This document shows positions 1 through 8,468 of a DNA stretch of 64,000 nt, piece by piece. This stretch comes from Thalassobaculum sp965228445 (GTDB taxonomy: Bacteria > Pseudomonadota > Alphaproteobacteria > Thalassobaculales > Thalassobaculaceae). Position numbers and translations under genes: made by a program. Under the pieces are notes generated by a model. It did not search any database. It was not told the DNA's origin and saw only the letters and a program-made list of their open reading frames with translations. The DNA lies in contig OZ245813.1 of assembly GCA_965228445.1 (NCBI GenBank), positions 1,426,001 to 1,490,000 on the forward strand. Direction: 5' to 3'. Positions within the stretch are counted from its first letter, which is position 1, and each line of letters begins with the position of its first letter.

Positions 1-1
1 G

Positions 2-301
2 CCTGGTCTTATCGATCTGCGCCGCCGGGTGACGGTGGAGCCGGTCAAGATCGACCGCTCGGAGGCGAGCAAGGCGGAAGTGGTGGTCGAACTGGCCGAC
101 GGCCGGGTGCTGCGCGAGATCCACGACGTGGGCGTGCCGGCCACCGACCTCGACGACCAGGAGGCCAAGCTGTCCGACAAGTTCGCGACCCTGGTGGTGC
201 CGCTGCTGGGCGAGGCGCGGGCCGACGCGCTGCGCCGCACGGCCCTGACCGCGACGGACACCGATCCGCGCGCCCTGCTCGCCGCCACCCAGCCGGGCTG
301 A
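2..301 (+). CDS. MmgE/PrpD family protein, C-terminal fragment
   Basis: The reading frame is already open at base 2 and ends at TGA 299-301, so only about 99 C-terminal residues are present and the start lies outside the window. The visible part has the pattern of the C-terminal domain of the MmgE/PrpD (2-methylcitrate dehydratase-like) family: a strand with VELADGRVL, then a stretch reading like DQEAKLSDKFATLV, then a helix around LLGEARADALRR. In this family the KF motif precedes the last helices. Members dehydrate or isomerise carboxylic acids such as 2-methylcitrate or cis-aconitate. The substrate cannot be read from this piece. Confidence 0.7.
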   Translation, partial: PGLIDLRRRVTVEPVKIDRSEASKAEVVVELADGRVLREIHDVGVPATDLDDQEAKLSDKFATLVVPLLGEARADALRRTALTATDTDPRALLAATQPG

Positions 302-444
302 TCGCGCCGGCATCACAAATGTCGAAAAATTCGGCGATTCCGTCCGGATTCTTTTGAATTCTCGCGATTCATCCGGATTTTTGCCCAGATCGCAGGTAAG
401 GATGGAGGTGCTCGCCCGCCACCCTGACCGGAGACGCCGCCCCG

Positions 445-1122
445 ATGATCTCGCTGATCGACCTGCCCGACCTTGGACGGACCTTTATCACCATCCTCGT
501 GGTTGTCGATCCGATCGGGACCCTGCCGGTCTTCTACTACGCCACCAGTTCGGTGCCGCGGCGGCTGCACCGGGCCTTCGCGATCCGCGGCGTTCTGATC
601 GCCACCATCGTGCTGATGGCCTTCCTGGCGGGCGGACAGTACCTGCTGGAGGCGCTCGGCCTGCGTCTCGGCTCGTTCCAGATCGCCGGCGGGATCGTGC
701 TGTTCCTGTTCGCCATGACCATGGTCTTTGGCGAGTCGAAATCCCAGCTCGAGATCAAGGAGGCGGCGCGCGACCACCTGCACAACGCGGTCTTCCCGCT
801 CGCGATCCCCTCAATCGCCTCGCCCGGGGCCATGCTGGCGATCGTGGTGCTCACCGACAACACCAAGAACACCCTGCTGGACCAGGGGCTGACGGCGGTG
901 CTGCTGCTCATCGTCATGGCGATCACCCTGCTGCTGCTGCTGATGGCGGCCCGGCTGAAGCCGTTCCTGGGCGCGACCGGCGCCAACATCATCAGCCGGA
1001 TCATGGGCATCATACTCGCCACCATCGCGGTCGACGCGGTGCTCGGCGGGTTGGAGACGGTCGGCGTGGTCGACCTGGTTCCGGCCAAGGAAGGCGTGCT
1101 GGATACCAGCCCGGCGACATAA
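445..1122 (+). CDS. MarC family integral membrane protein
   Basis: This 225-residue protein is almost entirely hydrophobic, with about six predicted membrane helices. The N-terminus contains the family-typical VVVDPIGTLPVFY stretch, and a second conserved half carries FPLAIPSIASPGAM. The repeated pattern of a D/S-P-G loop after a helix is characteristic of the MarC (UPF0056) family, of which E. coli MarC, YhgN and YchE are members. The family was once called a multiple-antibiotic-resistance protein, but its transport role is not established. It stands alone on the plus strand. A palindromic repeat separates it from the convergent ugp operon. The ATG at 445 is the best start because membrane segment 1 begins soon after it. 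Confidence 0.85.
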   Translation: MISLIDLPDLGRTFITILVVVDPIGTLPVFYYATSSVPRRLHRAFAIRGVLIATIVLMAFLAGGQYLLEALGLRLGSFQIAGGIVLFLFAMTMVFGESKSQLEIKEAARDHLHNAVFPLAIPSIASPGAMLAIVVLTDNTKNTLLDQGLTAVLLLIVMAITLLLLLMAARLKPFLGATGANIISRIMGIILATIAVDAVLGGLETVGVVDLVPAKEGVLDTSPAT

Positions 1123-1135
1123 CGCCCATAAATCT

Positions 1136-1250
1136 CGTCATCCCGGCCTCGCCCGGACCTGATCCGGGAGCGGGCCGGGACCCAGCCGCGGCGTCCGTCT
1201 AACGGTCCCGGCCCGTCCCCGGGTCGAGCCCGGGGCCGTCCGGGATGACG
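1136..1250. repeat. REP-like palindromic intergenic element
   Basis: An outer inverted repeat, CGTCATCCCGG at 1136-1146 and its exact complement at 1240-1250, encloses a perfect inner inverted repeat (CGGGCCGGGACC at 1171-1182, complement at 1204-1215). It lies between the convergent marC-like gene and ugpC and may act as a bidirectional terminator or mRNA end. The inner core resembles the palindrome at 11218-11322. Elements opening with GTCATCCCGG are widespread in alphaproteobacterial intergenic DNA. Confidence 0.7.
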
Positions 1251-1257
1251 GCTGAAA

Positions 1258-2322
1258 TCAAATCCGCACCCCATTCTCGCGGTCGAACAGGTGCACCGCG
1301 TCGGTGGCCGCGACCTGAACCGCTTCCTGCCCCGCGGCGAAATGGCCCGACAGGCGGACCGTCACCAGACGGCGCTCGTCGCCGTCGAGATGGCCGTGCA
1401 GCAGCGTGTCGGCGCCCAGTGCCTCCACCAGATCCAGACGCAGGGTCATGCCGTCCGCCGCCGGGGTCAGGTGCTCCGGCCGCACGCCCAGGGTCACCGG
1501 CCGGCCCGCTAGGTCCGGACGCGGGTCCGGCAGGTTGATCGAAGCCCCGGAATCCAGCGCCACGGAGGTCCCGCCCTGGGCCACCGTCCCCTCCAGCAGG
1601 TTCATCGACGGCGAACCGATGAAGGTCGCGACGAAGGTGGTCGCCGGCCGGTCGTAGAGCTCGATAGGGGTGCCGATCTGCTCGGCCCGGCCGCCGTTCA
1701 TCACCACCAGCCGGTCGGCCATGGTCATGGCCTCTACCTGGTCGTGGGTCACGTAGAGGCTGGTGATGCCGAGCCGGCGCTGCAGGCGCTTGATCTCGAC
1801 CCGCATCTGCACCCGCAGCTTGGCGTCCAGGTTAGACAAAGGCTCGTCGAACAGGAAGACCGACGGCTCGCGCACGATGGCCCGGCCCATGGCGACACGC
1901 TGGCGCTGGCCGCCGGAGAGTTGGTTCGGCCGGCGGTCGAGCAGCGGCTCCAGCTCCAGGATGCCGGCCGCCTCGCGCACCCGGCGGTCGATCTCGTCCC
2001 TGGCCATGCCGCGGTTGCGCAGGCCGTAGGCCATGTTGTCGTAGACCTTCATGTGCGGGTAGAGCGCGTAGTTCTGGAACACCATGGCGATGTCCCGGTC
2101 GGCCGGCTCCAGCCGGTTCACCACCCGGCCGCCGATATCGACGGTGCCGTCCGACACTGTCTCCAGCCCGGCGACCATGCGCAGCAGGGTGGACTTGCCG
2201 CAGCCGGACGGGCCGACCAGCACGATGAACTCGCCGTCGGTCACCTCCAGGTCGATCCCGTGGATCGCGTGGTAGCCGTTCGGATAGATCTTCTGAACAC
2301 CGCTGAGGTGCAGTTCGGCCAT
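1258..2322 (-). CDS. ugpC: sn-glycerol-3-phosphate ABC transporter ATPase UgpC
   Basis: This 354-residue ABC ATPase energises import by UgpAE. Walker A (GPSGCGKST) is at residues 37-45, the signature LSGGQRQR near 135, Walker B with FLFDEPLSNLD near 155, and the switch histidine in YVTHDQVEAM. The C-terminal third (about 235-354) has the MalK/UgpC-type OB/TOBE regulatory domain seen in sugar and polyol importers. Length matches the E. coli protein (356). It is the last gene of the minus-strand operon, 13 bases after ugpE, and ends near a palindromic repeat. Sequence alone does not separate UgpC from other MalK-like ATPases; the call rests on the ugpB, ugpA and ugpE neighbours. Confidence 0.92.
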   Translation of the reverse strand: MAELHLSGVQKIYPNGYHAIHGIDLEVTDGEFIVLVGPSGCGKSTLLRMVAGLETVSDGTVDIGGRVVNRLEPADRDIAMVFQNYALYPHMKVYDNMAYGLRNRGMARDEIDRRVREAAGILELEPLLDRRPNQLSGGQRQRVAMGRAIVREPSVFLFDEPLSNLDAKLRVQMRVEIKRLQRRLGITSLYVTHDQVEAMTMADRLVVMNGGRAEQIGTPIELYDRPATTFVATFIGSPSMNLLEGTVAQGGTSVALDSGASINLPDPRPDLAGRPVTLGVRPEHLTPAADGMTLRLDLVEALGADTLLHGHLDGDERRLVTVRLSGHFAAGQEAVQVAATDAVHLFDRENGVRI

Positions 2323-2335
2323 CTCGGGCGCTCCC

Positions 2336-3184
2336 TTATTTCTCGGTCTCGACGAGGCCTTTGACGAACAGCTTCTGCATGACCACGACGACGATCACCG
2401 GCGGCACCATGGCCAGCATCGTGGTCGCCATCACCAGGTGCCACAGCGGCAGGGATTCCGCCGCCTGGGTCATGCGCTGAATGCCCATCACGACCGTGTA
2501 GAAGGACTCGTCGGTGGTCACCAGAAGCGGCCAGAGATACTGGTTCCAGCCGTAGATGAAGAGGATCACGAACAGTGCCGCGACATTGGTGCGCGACAGC
2601 GGCAGCAGGATGTCCTTGAAGAACTTCCACGGCCCCGCCCCGTCGATCCGCGCGGCCTCGGCCAGCTCCTCCGGCACGGTCAGGAAGAACTGCCGGAACA
2701 GGAAGGTCGCCGTCGCCGAGGCGATCAGCGGCAGGCTGAGCCCAACATAGGAGTTCAGCAGCCCGAGATTGGCCACCACCGCGAAGGTCGGCAGGATGCG
2801 CACCTCCACCGGCAGCATCAGGGTGATGAAGATCAGCCAGAAGCAGGCCATGCGGAACGGGAAGTCGAAATACACGATCGCATAGGCGGCGATCAGCGAG
2901 ATGGCGATCTTCCCGATGGTGATGGACAGCGCCATGATCAGGCTGTTGAACAGCATCGTGCCGACCGGAATGCCGCCGGCATCGGCAACGCCGGCGCCCA
3001 GCACCGTGGCGTAGTTCTCGAAGAACTTGGTCCCCGGCCACATCGGGATCGTGCCGTCCATGATGTGCTCGATCGGGTGGGTCGAGGCGACGAAGGTGAT
3101 CCAGATCGGCATCACCGTGACGATGATCCCGAGGATCACCACCAGGTGGGACAGGATCGTCAGATAGGGGCGGTTCTCGACCAT
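2336..3184 (-). CDS. ugpE: sn-glycerol-3-phosphate ABC transporter permease UgpE
   Basis: This 282-residue inner-membrane permease starts MVENRPYLTILSHLVVILG, with six hydrophobic segments. The cytoplasmic EAA loop reads EELAEAARIDGAGPWKFF near residues 190-207, which docks the ATPase. The same strand stays open far upstream in this frame, but only the ATG at 3184 fits the family start and length (E. coli UgpE is 281). Its ATG overlaps the ugpA stop by one base (TGATG), a sign of translational coupling. Confidence 0.93.
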   Translation of the reverse strand: MVENRPYLTILSHLVVILGIIVTVMPIWITFVASTHPIEHIMDGTIPMWPGTKFFENYATVLGAGVADAGGIPVGTMLFNSLIMALSITIGKIAISLIAAYAIVYFDFPFRMACFWLIFITLMLPVEVRILPTFAVVANLGLLNSYVGLSLPLIASATATFLFRQFFLTVPEELAEAARIDGAGPWKFFKDILLPLSRTNVAALFVILFIYGWNQYLWPLLVTTDESFYTVVMGIQRMTQAAESLPLWHLVMATTMLAMVPPVIVVVVMQKLFVKGLVETEK

Positions 3185-4065
3185 CAGTACTCGACCCTCC
3201 GCTCGATATAGCGGAACTGCACCACGGTCAGGCTGATCACGATCACCATCAGCACCACCGACTGAGCGGCCGAGCCGCCGAGATCGAGGCCGATGAAGCC
3301 GTCGCTGAACACCTTGTAGACCAGGATCTGCGTGGCCCCGGCCGGGCCGCCCTCGGTGGTGGCGTGGATGATGCCGAAGGTGTCGAAGAAGGCGTAGACC
3401 ACGTTGACCACCAGCAGGAAGAAGGTGGTCGGCGACAGCAGCGGGAAGATGATCGTCCAGAACCGCTTGAACGGACCGGCGCCGTCGATCGCCGCCGCCT
3501 CGATCAGCGAGCGCGGGATCGCCTGGAGGCCGGCGAGGAAGAACAGGAAGTTGTAGCTGATCTGCTTCCACGAGGCGGCGATGACCACCAGGGCCATCGC
3601 GTCGCCGCCATCGAGATAGTGGTTCCAGTCGTAGCCGAGCCCGCGCAGCAGATAGGCGTTGATGCCGACCACCGGGTTGAACATGAAGAACCACAGCACG
3701 CCGGCCACGGCCGGGGCGACGGCATAGGGCCAGATCAGCAGCGTCTTGTAGGCGGTCGCGCCCTTGATCGTCCGGTCGGCCATCACCGCCAGCAGCAGGG
3801 CGAAGGCCATCGACGCGAAGGCGACGGAGAAGCTGAAGACGACGGTGTTCACGAACGCGTCGAGATAGAGCGGGTCGGAGAACAGCTCCTCGAAGTTCTC
3901 GAACCAGACGAACTCCGTCGACAGACCGAAGGCGTCCTCCACCAGCATCGACTGGTACAGGGCCTGGACGGCCGGCCAGATGAAGAAGATCAGTGTCACC
4001 GCGAGCTGTGGCAGCAGCAGCAGATAGGGCAGCCACAGGTTCCGGAAGGTCACCCGCTTGATCAA
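3184..4065 (-). CDS. ugpA: sn-glycerol-3-phosphate ABC transporter permease UgpA
   Basis: This 293-residue permease begins MIKRVTFRNLWLPYLLLLPQ, which parallels the E. coli UgpA N-terminus (RSRWLPYLLVAPQ). It has six membrane helices and an EAA loop (RSLIEAAAIDGAGPFKRF). I chose the TTG at 4065 because a GGGGGTG Shine-Dalgarno sits six to eight bases upstream and the length then matches the family (295). An upstream TTG at 4086 would add seven unlikely residues. The gene lies 95 bases after ugpB, and that gap holds a strong hairpin that may lower permease output relative to the binding protein. Confidence 0.92.
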   Translation of the reverse strand: MIKRVTFRNLWLPYLLLLPQLAVTLIFFIWPAVQALYQSMLVEDAFGLSTEFVWFENFEELFSDPLYLDAFVNTVVFSFSVAFASMAFALLLAVMADRTIKGATAYKTLLIWPYAVAPAVAGVLWFFMFNPVVGINAYLLRGLGYDWNHYLDGGDAMALVVIAASWKQISYNFLFFLAGLQAIPRSLIEAAAIDGAGPFKRFWTIIFPLLSPTTFFLLVVNVVYAFFDTFGIIHATTEGGPAGATQILVYKVFSDGFIGLDLGGSAAQSVVLMVIVISLTVVQFRYIERRVEY

Positions 4066-4089
4066 AGTCTCACCCCCGAGGCGCAAGGC

Positions 4090-4116
4090 GGGGCCGGCAC
4101 AGATCGCACCGGCCCC
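4090..4116. promoter_or_regulatory. Intercistronic hairpin ugpB-ugpA
   Basis: GGGGCCGG at 4090-4097 pairs perfectly with CCGGCCCC at 4109-4116 across an 11-base loop. It is in the 95-base gap after the binding-protein gene and has no T-run on the transcribed strand. It is therefore more likely an mRNA-stabilising or attenuating stem that keeps ugpB mRNA more abundant than ugpA mRNA, as in many binding-protein operons. This role is inferred. Confidence 0.55.
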
Positions 4117-4160
4117 ACGCGATGTTCATGCAGGCCGAGGCCCGCGGCCAGGACCGAGGA

Positions 4161-5474
4161 TCAGTCGTTGGCCTTCTCGAACTTGCGGAGCAGCGCGTTG
4201 CCACGCTCCACGGCGGTGTCCATCGCCTCCTTGGCGGACTTCTGACCGGCCCAGAGCGCTTCCATCTCCTCGTTGATCACGTCGCGGACCTGGACGAAGT
4301 TGCCGAAGCGGATGCCCTTGGAGTTCGGGGTCGGCGTGTTCAGGCTGAGCTGCTTGATCGCGGTGTCGGTGCCCGGGTTCTTGTCGTAGAAGCCCTGCTT
4401 CTGGGACAGCTCGTAGGCGGCCGTGGTGATCGGCACGTAGCCGGTCTCCTGGTGCCAGCGGGCCTGCACCTCGGCAGAGGAGATGTAGTTGAAGAACTCC
4501 GCCACGCCCTTGTACTCGGCCGCCGGCTTGCCCTGCAGCACCCACAGGGTGGCGCCGCCGATGATCGAGTTCTGCGCCTTGTCGGCCACGTCGGTGTTCA
4601 GCGGCAGCATGGTCTGGGCGAAGTTGAACTTGGCCTGCTGAACCATCGAACCGTAATAGGCCGAGGAGTTCATCCACATGCCGCATTCGCCGTTGGTGAA
4701 CATCGGCAGGCTCTCACCGCGACGACCGCCGTACTGGAACAGCTTCTTCTCGCTGCTGTCGGCGATCTTCTGCAGGGTGTTCACGACCTCGTCGTTGTTG
4801 AAGACGAACTCGGTGTCGAAGCCGGCGAAGCCGTTCTCCTTGGTGCCCATCGGGATGTTGTGCCAGGCGGAGAAGTTCTCGACCATCACCCAAGACTGCC
4901 AGCCGAAGCTGAAGCCGCACTTCATGCCGCTGTCGACCAGCTTCTGCGAGGCCTCGAACACCTCGTTCCAGGTCGTCGGCGCCTCGGTCACGCCGGCCTT
5001 GTCCAGCGCGTCCTTGTTGTACCACATCACCGGCGTGGAGCTGTTGAACGGCAGCGACAGCAGCTTGTTGTCCGGGGTGGTGTAGTAGCTGACCACGGCC
5101 GGCAGGTAGTCGTCCTGATTGAACGGCGTGTCGGTGTCTTCCATCAGCTTGTAGACCGGATAGACGGCACCCTCGGCCGCCATCATGGTCGCGGTGCCGA
5201 CCTCGAAGACCTGGACGATGTGCGGCTGCTGCTTGGCGCGGAACGCCGCGATCGCCGCCGTCATGGTCTCGGCATAGGTGCCCTTGTAGACCGGCACCAC
5301 TTTGTACTCGGACTGCGAGGCGTTGTAGCCCTCGGCCATCTCGTTCACGAGCTCGCCGTTGCGGCCGCCCATCGCGTGCCACCACTGGATCTCGGTGGCG
5401 GCGATCGCCTCGCTCGCCATGGACAGCGCGAAGGCGCCCGCCATGCCGGCGAGGATCATCTTGGAGTTGAACAT
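4161..5474 (-). CDS. ugpB: sn-glycerol-3-phosphate-binding periplasmic protein UgpB
   Basis: This 437-residue extracellular solute-binding protein is the capture subunit for glycerol-3-phosphate and glycerophosphodiesters. A Sec signal peptide covers about residues 1-25 (MFNSKMILAG..., ending AIAA), and the mature protein opens TEIQWWHAMGG, the usual UgpB opening. Length equals E. coli UgpB (438). The ATG at 5474 follows a GGGGGAAG ribosome site; the frame is open further upstream but lacks a signal-like start there. It is the first gene of ugpBAEC and sits downstream of the PHO box. Conserved aromatic positions such as WWHAM and YGGRRGES fit the family ligand site. Confidence 0.94.
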   Translation of the reverse strand: MFNSKMILAGMAGAFALSMASEAIAATEIQWWHAMGGRNGELVNEMAEGYNASQSEYKVVPVYKGTYAETMTAAIAAFRAKQQPHIVQVFEVGTATMMAAEGAVYPVYKLMEDTDTPFNQDDYLPAVVSYYTTPDNKLLSLPFNSSTPVMWYNKDALDKAGVTEAPTTWNEVFEASQKLVDSGMKCGFSFGWQSWVMVENFSAWHNIPMGTKENGFAGFDTEFVFNNDEVVNTLQKIADSSEKKLFQYGGRRGESLPMFTNGECGMWMNSSAYYGSMVQQAKFNFAQTMLPLNTDVADKAQNSIIGGATLWVLQGKPAAEYKGVAEFFNYISSAEVQARWHQETGYVPITTAAYELSQKQGFYDKNPGTDTAIKQLSLNTPTPNSKGIRFGNFVQVRDVINEEMEALWAGQKSAKEAMDTAVERGNALLRKFEKAND

Positions 5475-5597
5475 GCTCTTCCCCCGGTACAGGTTGCTTA
5501 TCATTGGCGACATAGCCAATGCCGAGCTGGCGGAATGGGGGTCGCGATAGCGGAGGGGCCCCGGATGCACAGCAGGAACTCGGCACGCCGCAGGCAT

Positions 5598-5638
5598 ATC
5601 TTAGAGACAATTACACCAACATGACACTTCCATGACGT
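5598..5638 (-). promoter_or_regulatory. PHO box with three half-sites and possible -10, driving ugpB
   Basis: Read on the minus strand, three 7-base half-sites repeat every 11 bases: ACGTCAT (5638-5632), GTGTCAT (5627-5621) and GTGTAAT (5616-5610), separated by GGAA and GTTG. This is the PhoB half-site CTGTCAT with its standard 4-base spacer. A candidate -10 (TAAGAT, 5603-5598) follows six bases later, giving a leader of roughly 115 bases to ugpB. The box also lies upstream of a CATAAT hexamer at 5665-5670 that could serve the divergent phosphodiesterase gene. Confidence 0.75.
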
Positions 5639-5714
5639 TCCGGTTACGTGCTTGCCAGATAACGCATAATCCCCTCTCAATGAGGCTGGCCGATCCCACA
5701 GGAGGAACAATTCC

Positions 5715-6662
5715 ATGCGGCGCTCCCTGACGTTTCTGACCGTTCTGGCCAGCCTTTCCGCGGGTCCCGCCATGGCCGTCGACATTCACGGTCATCGCGG
5801 GGCACGCGGTCTGCTGCCGGAGAACACCCTGCCCGCCTTCCGCGAGGCCATCGCGCTCGGCGTCGATATACTGGAGCTCGACACCGGGATGACCGCCGAC
5901 GGCGTGGTGGTGGTGCTGCACGACCCGGCCCTGTCGCCCGACCTCGCCCGCATCGGCGGCAGTTGGATCGACGCGCCGATGCTGATCCGCGGCATGACCC
6001 ATGCCGAACTGCACGCGGTCGATGTCGGCCGGGCTAGGCCGGGCGGCAAGGTCGCCGAGCGGTTCCCGGACCAGACGCCGGTGGACGGCACGCCGGTGCC
6101 GACCCTGGCCGAGGTGCTGAGCATGGCGGTGGTGGAAGGCGGCCCCGACCTGCGCTTCAACATCGAGACCAAGCTGTCGCCTCTGGCCCCGGACGACACC
6201 GCCGACCCGGAGAGCTTCGCCGCCGCGGTGATCGGCGCGATCCGCGAGGCCGGGGTGGAGAAGCGCGCCATCGTCCAGAGCTTCGACTGGCGCACCCTGG
6301 CGGTGGTCCACCGCCTCGCGCCGGAGATCCGCACCGCCTACCTGACGGCGGAGCGCAACTGGCTGAACAACGTGCAGGTGGGACGGCCGGACGCTTCGCC
6401 CTGGCTCGGCGGGCTCGACATCGACGATTTCGGTGGCTCCATCCCACAGGCCATCGCCTCCCTGCACGGCGATATCTGGTCGCCCTATTTCCGCGACGTC
6501 ACCGCCGAGGAGGTGGAGGAGGCCCACAGGCTGGGTCTGGAGGTGCATGTCTGGACGGTGAACGACGCCACCCAGATGAAGGAGCTGGCCGAGATGGGGG
6601 TGGACGGCATCATCACCGACTATCCGAACATTGCCATCGAAGCGGTGCGCCACAAGCACTGA
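5715..6662 (+). CDS. glpQ: Periplasmic glycerophosphodiester phosphodiesterase
   Basis: This 315-residue exported enzyme hydrolyses glycerophosphodiesters to sn-glycerol-3-phosphate and an alcohol, feeding the divergent Ugp importer. A signal peptide spans residues 1-21 (ending GPAMA). The GDPD catalytic signature follows: HGHRGARG at 25-32 with catalytic His27, PENT at 35-38, then ELD at 54-56 and HD at 69-70, giving the metal-binding Glu/Asp and second His. An AGGAGGA ribosome site precedes the ATG. It is transcribed away from ugpB across a 240-base gap holding the PHO box. In E. coli the cytoplasmic ugpQ is part of the operon; here the enzyme is exported and divergent, which is closer to GlpQ. 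Confidence 0.9.
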   Translation: MRRSLTFLTVLASLSAGPAMAVDIHGHRGARGLLPENTLPAFREAIALGVDILELDTGMTADGVVVVLHDPALSPDLARIGGSWIDAPMLIRGMTHAELHAVDVGRARPGGKVAERFPDQTPVDGTPVPTLAEVLSMAVVEGGPDLRFNIETKLSPLAPDDTADPESFAAAVIGAIREAGVEKRAIVQSFDWRTLAVVHRLAPEIRTAYLTAERNWLNNVQVGRPDASPWLGGLDIDDFGGSIPQAIASLHGDIWSPYFRDVTAEEVEEAHRLGLEVHVWTVNDATQMKELAEMGVDGIITDYPNIAIEAVRHKH

Positions 6663-6693
6663 CGCCCGGCAGTTGCGACCACAGGAGGACGCC

Positions 6694-6990
6694 ATGACCC
6701 TGGACGAGTTCCGCCGAACCCTCGACGCCCCCACCCCGCCCGCCGGGTTGAGCCCGGCCCTGCTCGGGCTGTGGCACCAGGGCAAGGGCGACTGGGAGGC
6801 GGCCCATGAGACGGTGCAGGCCGATGACGGCGCCGACGCCGCCTGGGTCCACGCCCACCTGCACCGGGTGGAAGGCGACGAGATGAACGCCGGCTACTGG
6901 TTCCGCCGGGCGGGAAAGCCGCATACGAGGGGCGATCTGGGGGAAGAGTGGACGGCGTTGGTGGAGGGGTTGCTGGACGGCGGCCGGTAA
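6694..6990 (+). CDS. Conserved hypothetical protein
   Basis: This 98-residue, acidic, soluble protein starts MTLDEFRRTLDAP. An AGGAGG site at about 6683 sets the ATG at 6694, 31 bases after the phosphodiesterase gene, so the two may be cotranscribed. The central stretch KGDWEAAHETVQ...AAWVHAHLHRVEGD.MNAGYWFRRAG reads like a short helical, TPR-like repeat. It recalls a family of small proteins widespread in proteobacteria with no assigned function. There are no signal, membrane or metal-binding motifs. I do not assign a function. Confidence 0.7.
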   Translation: MTLDEFRRTLDAPTPPAGLSPALLGLWHQGKGDWEAAHETVQADDGADAAWVHAHLHRVEGDEMNAGYWFRRAGKPHTRGDLGEEWTALVEGLLDGGR

Positions 6991-6991
6991 C

Positions 6992-8263
6992 CTAGCGCCC
7001 ATACTCCACCGCCGGCAGCACCGTCCCCGCGCATTCCCCGAAGCCGACGCGATAATCGCCCTCGCACCAGCCGCGCAGGGTCAGCGTGTCGCCGTCCTCG
7101 ATGAAGGTGCGCGTTACCCCGCCCAGGTCGATCGGGTCGCGGCCGTTCCAGGTGATCTCCAGCAGCGAGCCGAGGCTGTCCGGCGTGCTCCCCGACACCG
7201 TGCCCGAGCCGAGCAGGTCGCCGGTGCACATGGCACAGCCGGACGCGCTGTGATGGGCGAGCTGCTGGGCCGAGGAGAAGTACATCTGCCGGTAATTGGT
7301 CCGGCTGATGGTGGTCGCCGAACCGCCTGCCGGCGCCATGTCGACCGCCAGGGAAATGTCGAAATTGTTCGGACTGCCCTCCTGCAGATAGGGCAGCAGC
7401 GGCTTGATCCGCGCCGGCGTGGGCACCCGGAACGGCTCCAGCGCCTCGCGGGTCACCACCCAGGGGCTGATCGTGGTCGCGAAGGCCTTGGCCTGGAACG
7501 GCCCGAGCGGCTGGTACTCCCAGACCTGGATGTCGCGGGCCGACCAGTCGTTCAGCAGCACATAGCCGAAGATCATGTCATAGGCCTGGGCCGTGGTGAC
7601 CGGCTGGCCCATGGCACTGGGAGTGCCGACGATGGCGCCCATCTCCAGCTCGATATCGAGCCGGCGGCACGGCCCGAAGCTGGGGGCGTCCGCATCGGGG
7701 GCCTTGAGCTGGCCGTTCGGCCGGCGGATCGCCGTGCCGGAGACCACCACCGTGGAGGCGCGGCCGTTGTAGCCCACCGGCAGGTGCAGCCAGTTCGGCA
7801 TGAGCGCGTTGTCCGGCCCGCGGAACATGCTGCCCACGTTGCTGGCGTGTTCGCGCGAGGCGTAGAAATCGGTGAAGCTGCGCACGAAGATCGGCAGGTG
7901 CATCGTGGCGTCGGCCTGCGCCACCAGCACCAGTCCGTCCGGCCCGCCCGTGGTCGCGTCCAGCAGGTCGCCGATCCGCGCCCGGGTCTGCGACCAGACC
8001 TCCTGCGGCAGGGCCATGAACGGGTTGAGGGTGCCCTCGGCGAACACCGTCTTGCCCGGTGCCAGGACCAGCGTTCCCGCCACCTCCAGTGCCGTCAGGT
8101 CGAGGATCCGGTCGCCGATCGCCACCCCGACCCGCTTCAGCCCGTCCCCTTCGGAGAACACGCCGAAGGGCAGGTTCTGGATCGGAAAATCGGCGCCGGG
8201 GGCGTTGGCGCTCTCCACCCAGCTCCGGCGGGCGGGATCGTGGGTGGCGTTCAGGCGGGTCAT
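6992..8263 (-). CDS. fahA: Fumarylacetoacetase
   Basis: This 423-residue hydrolase of the FAH family splits fumarylacetoacetate (or a close analogue such as fumarylpyruvate) into fumarate plus acetoacetate at the end of homogentisate-type pathways. Full-length FAH features are present. The N-terminal SH3-like part contains FPIQNLPFGVFS. The catalytic core has FTDFYASREHA (catalytic His and metal Asp), LDIELEMGAIVG (metal Glu residues) and LLNDWSARDIQVWEY (metal Asp). Length matches known FahA proteins (about 420-430). Its ATG overlaps the upstream DUF2783 stop (ATGA). It is the last gene of the catabolic operon. The homogentisate dioxygenase and isomerase expected of tyrosine degradation are not here. 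Confidence 0.93.
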   Translation of the reverse strand: MTRLNATHDPARRSWVESANAPGADFPIQNLPFGVFSEGDGLKRVGVAIGDRILDLTALEVAGTLVLAPGKTVFAEGTLNPFMALPQEVWSQTRARIGDLLDATTGGPDGLVLVAQADATMHLPIFVRSFTDFYASREHASNVGSMFRGPDNALMPNWLHLPVGYNGRASTVVVSGTAIRRPNGQLKAPDADAPSFGPCRRLDIELEMGAIVGTPSAMGQPVTTAQAYDMIFGYVLLNDWSARDIQVWEYQPLGPFQAKAFATTISPWVVTREALEPFRVPTPARIKPLLPYLQEGSPNNFDISLAVDMAPAGGSATTISRTNYRQMYFSSAQQLAHHSASGCAMCTGDLLGSGTVSGSTPDSLGSLLEITWNGRDPIDLGGVTRTFIEDGDTLTLRGWCEGDYRVGFGECAGTVLPAVEYGR

Positions 8264-8466
8264 TCGGGCGCATCCTCCTGCAGGCGGGCGGCGTCCAGGG
8301 CCTGGGACAGGACCTCCCGGTCGCCGATATGGTTGGCCAGGATCAGGATCAGCCGGGCGTTCAGCGCGTCGCTCTCCTCCTTCGCCAGTCCCTCATGGGC
8401 GGCAATCAGAGCGGCGTAGAAATCGTCCGGCCGGTCGATGTTCGGGGTCAGGTTCAGCTCGGCCAT
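8260..8466 (-). CDS. DUF2783 domain protein
   Basis: This 68-residue protein starts MAELNLTPNIDRPDDFYAAL and is mostly helical, with HEGLAKEESDALNARLILILANHIGD in the middle. I recognise the pattern as DUF2783, a small family often found next to MhpA-like flavin monooxygenases and FAH-type hydrolases. Here it lies exactly between them, two bases after the monooxygenase stop and overlapping the fahA start by four bases. That tight coupling suggests a partner or structural subunit of one of the flanking enzymes. No catalytic motif is visible. Confidence 0.75.
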   Translation of the reverse strand: MAELNLTPNIDRPDDFYAALIAAHEGLAKEESDALNARLILILANHIGDREVLSQALDAARLQEDAPE

Positions 8467-8468
8467 GG

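Noticed and set aside
4090..4116. Rho-independent terminator between ugpB and ugpA
   Set aside because: The stem is strong but no U-run follows on the transcript, and ugpA, E and C need read-through.
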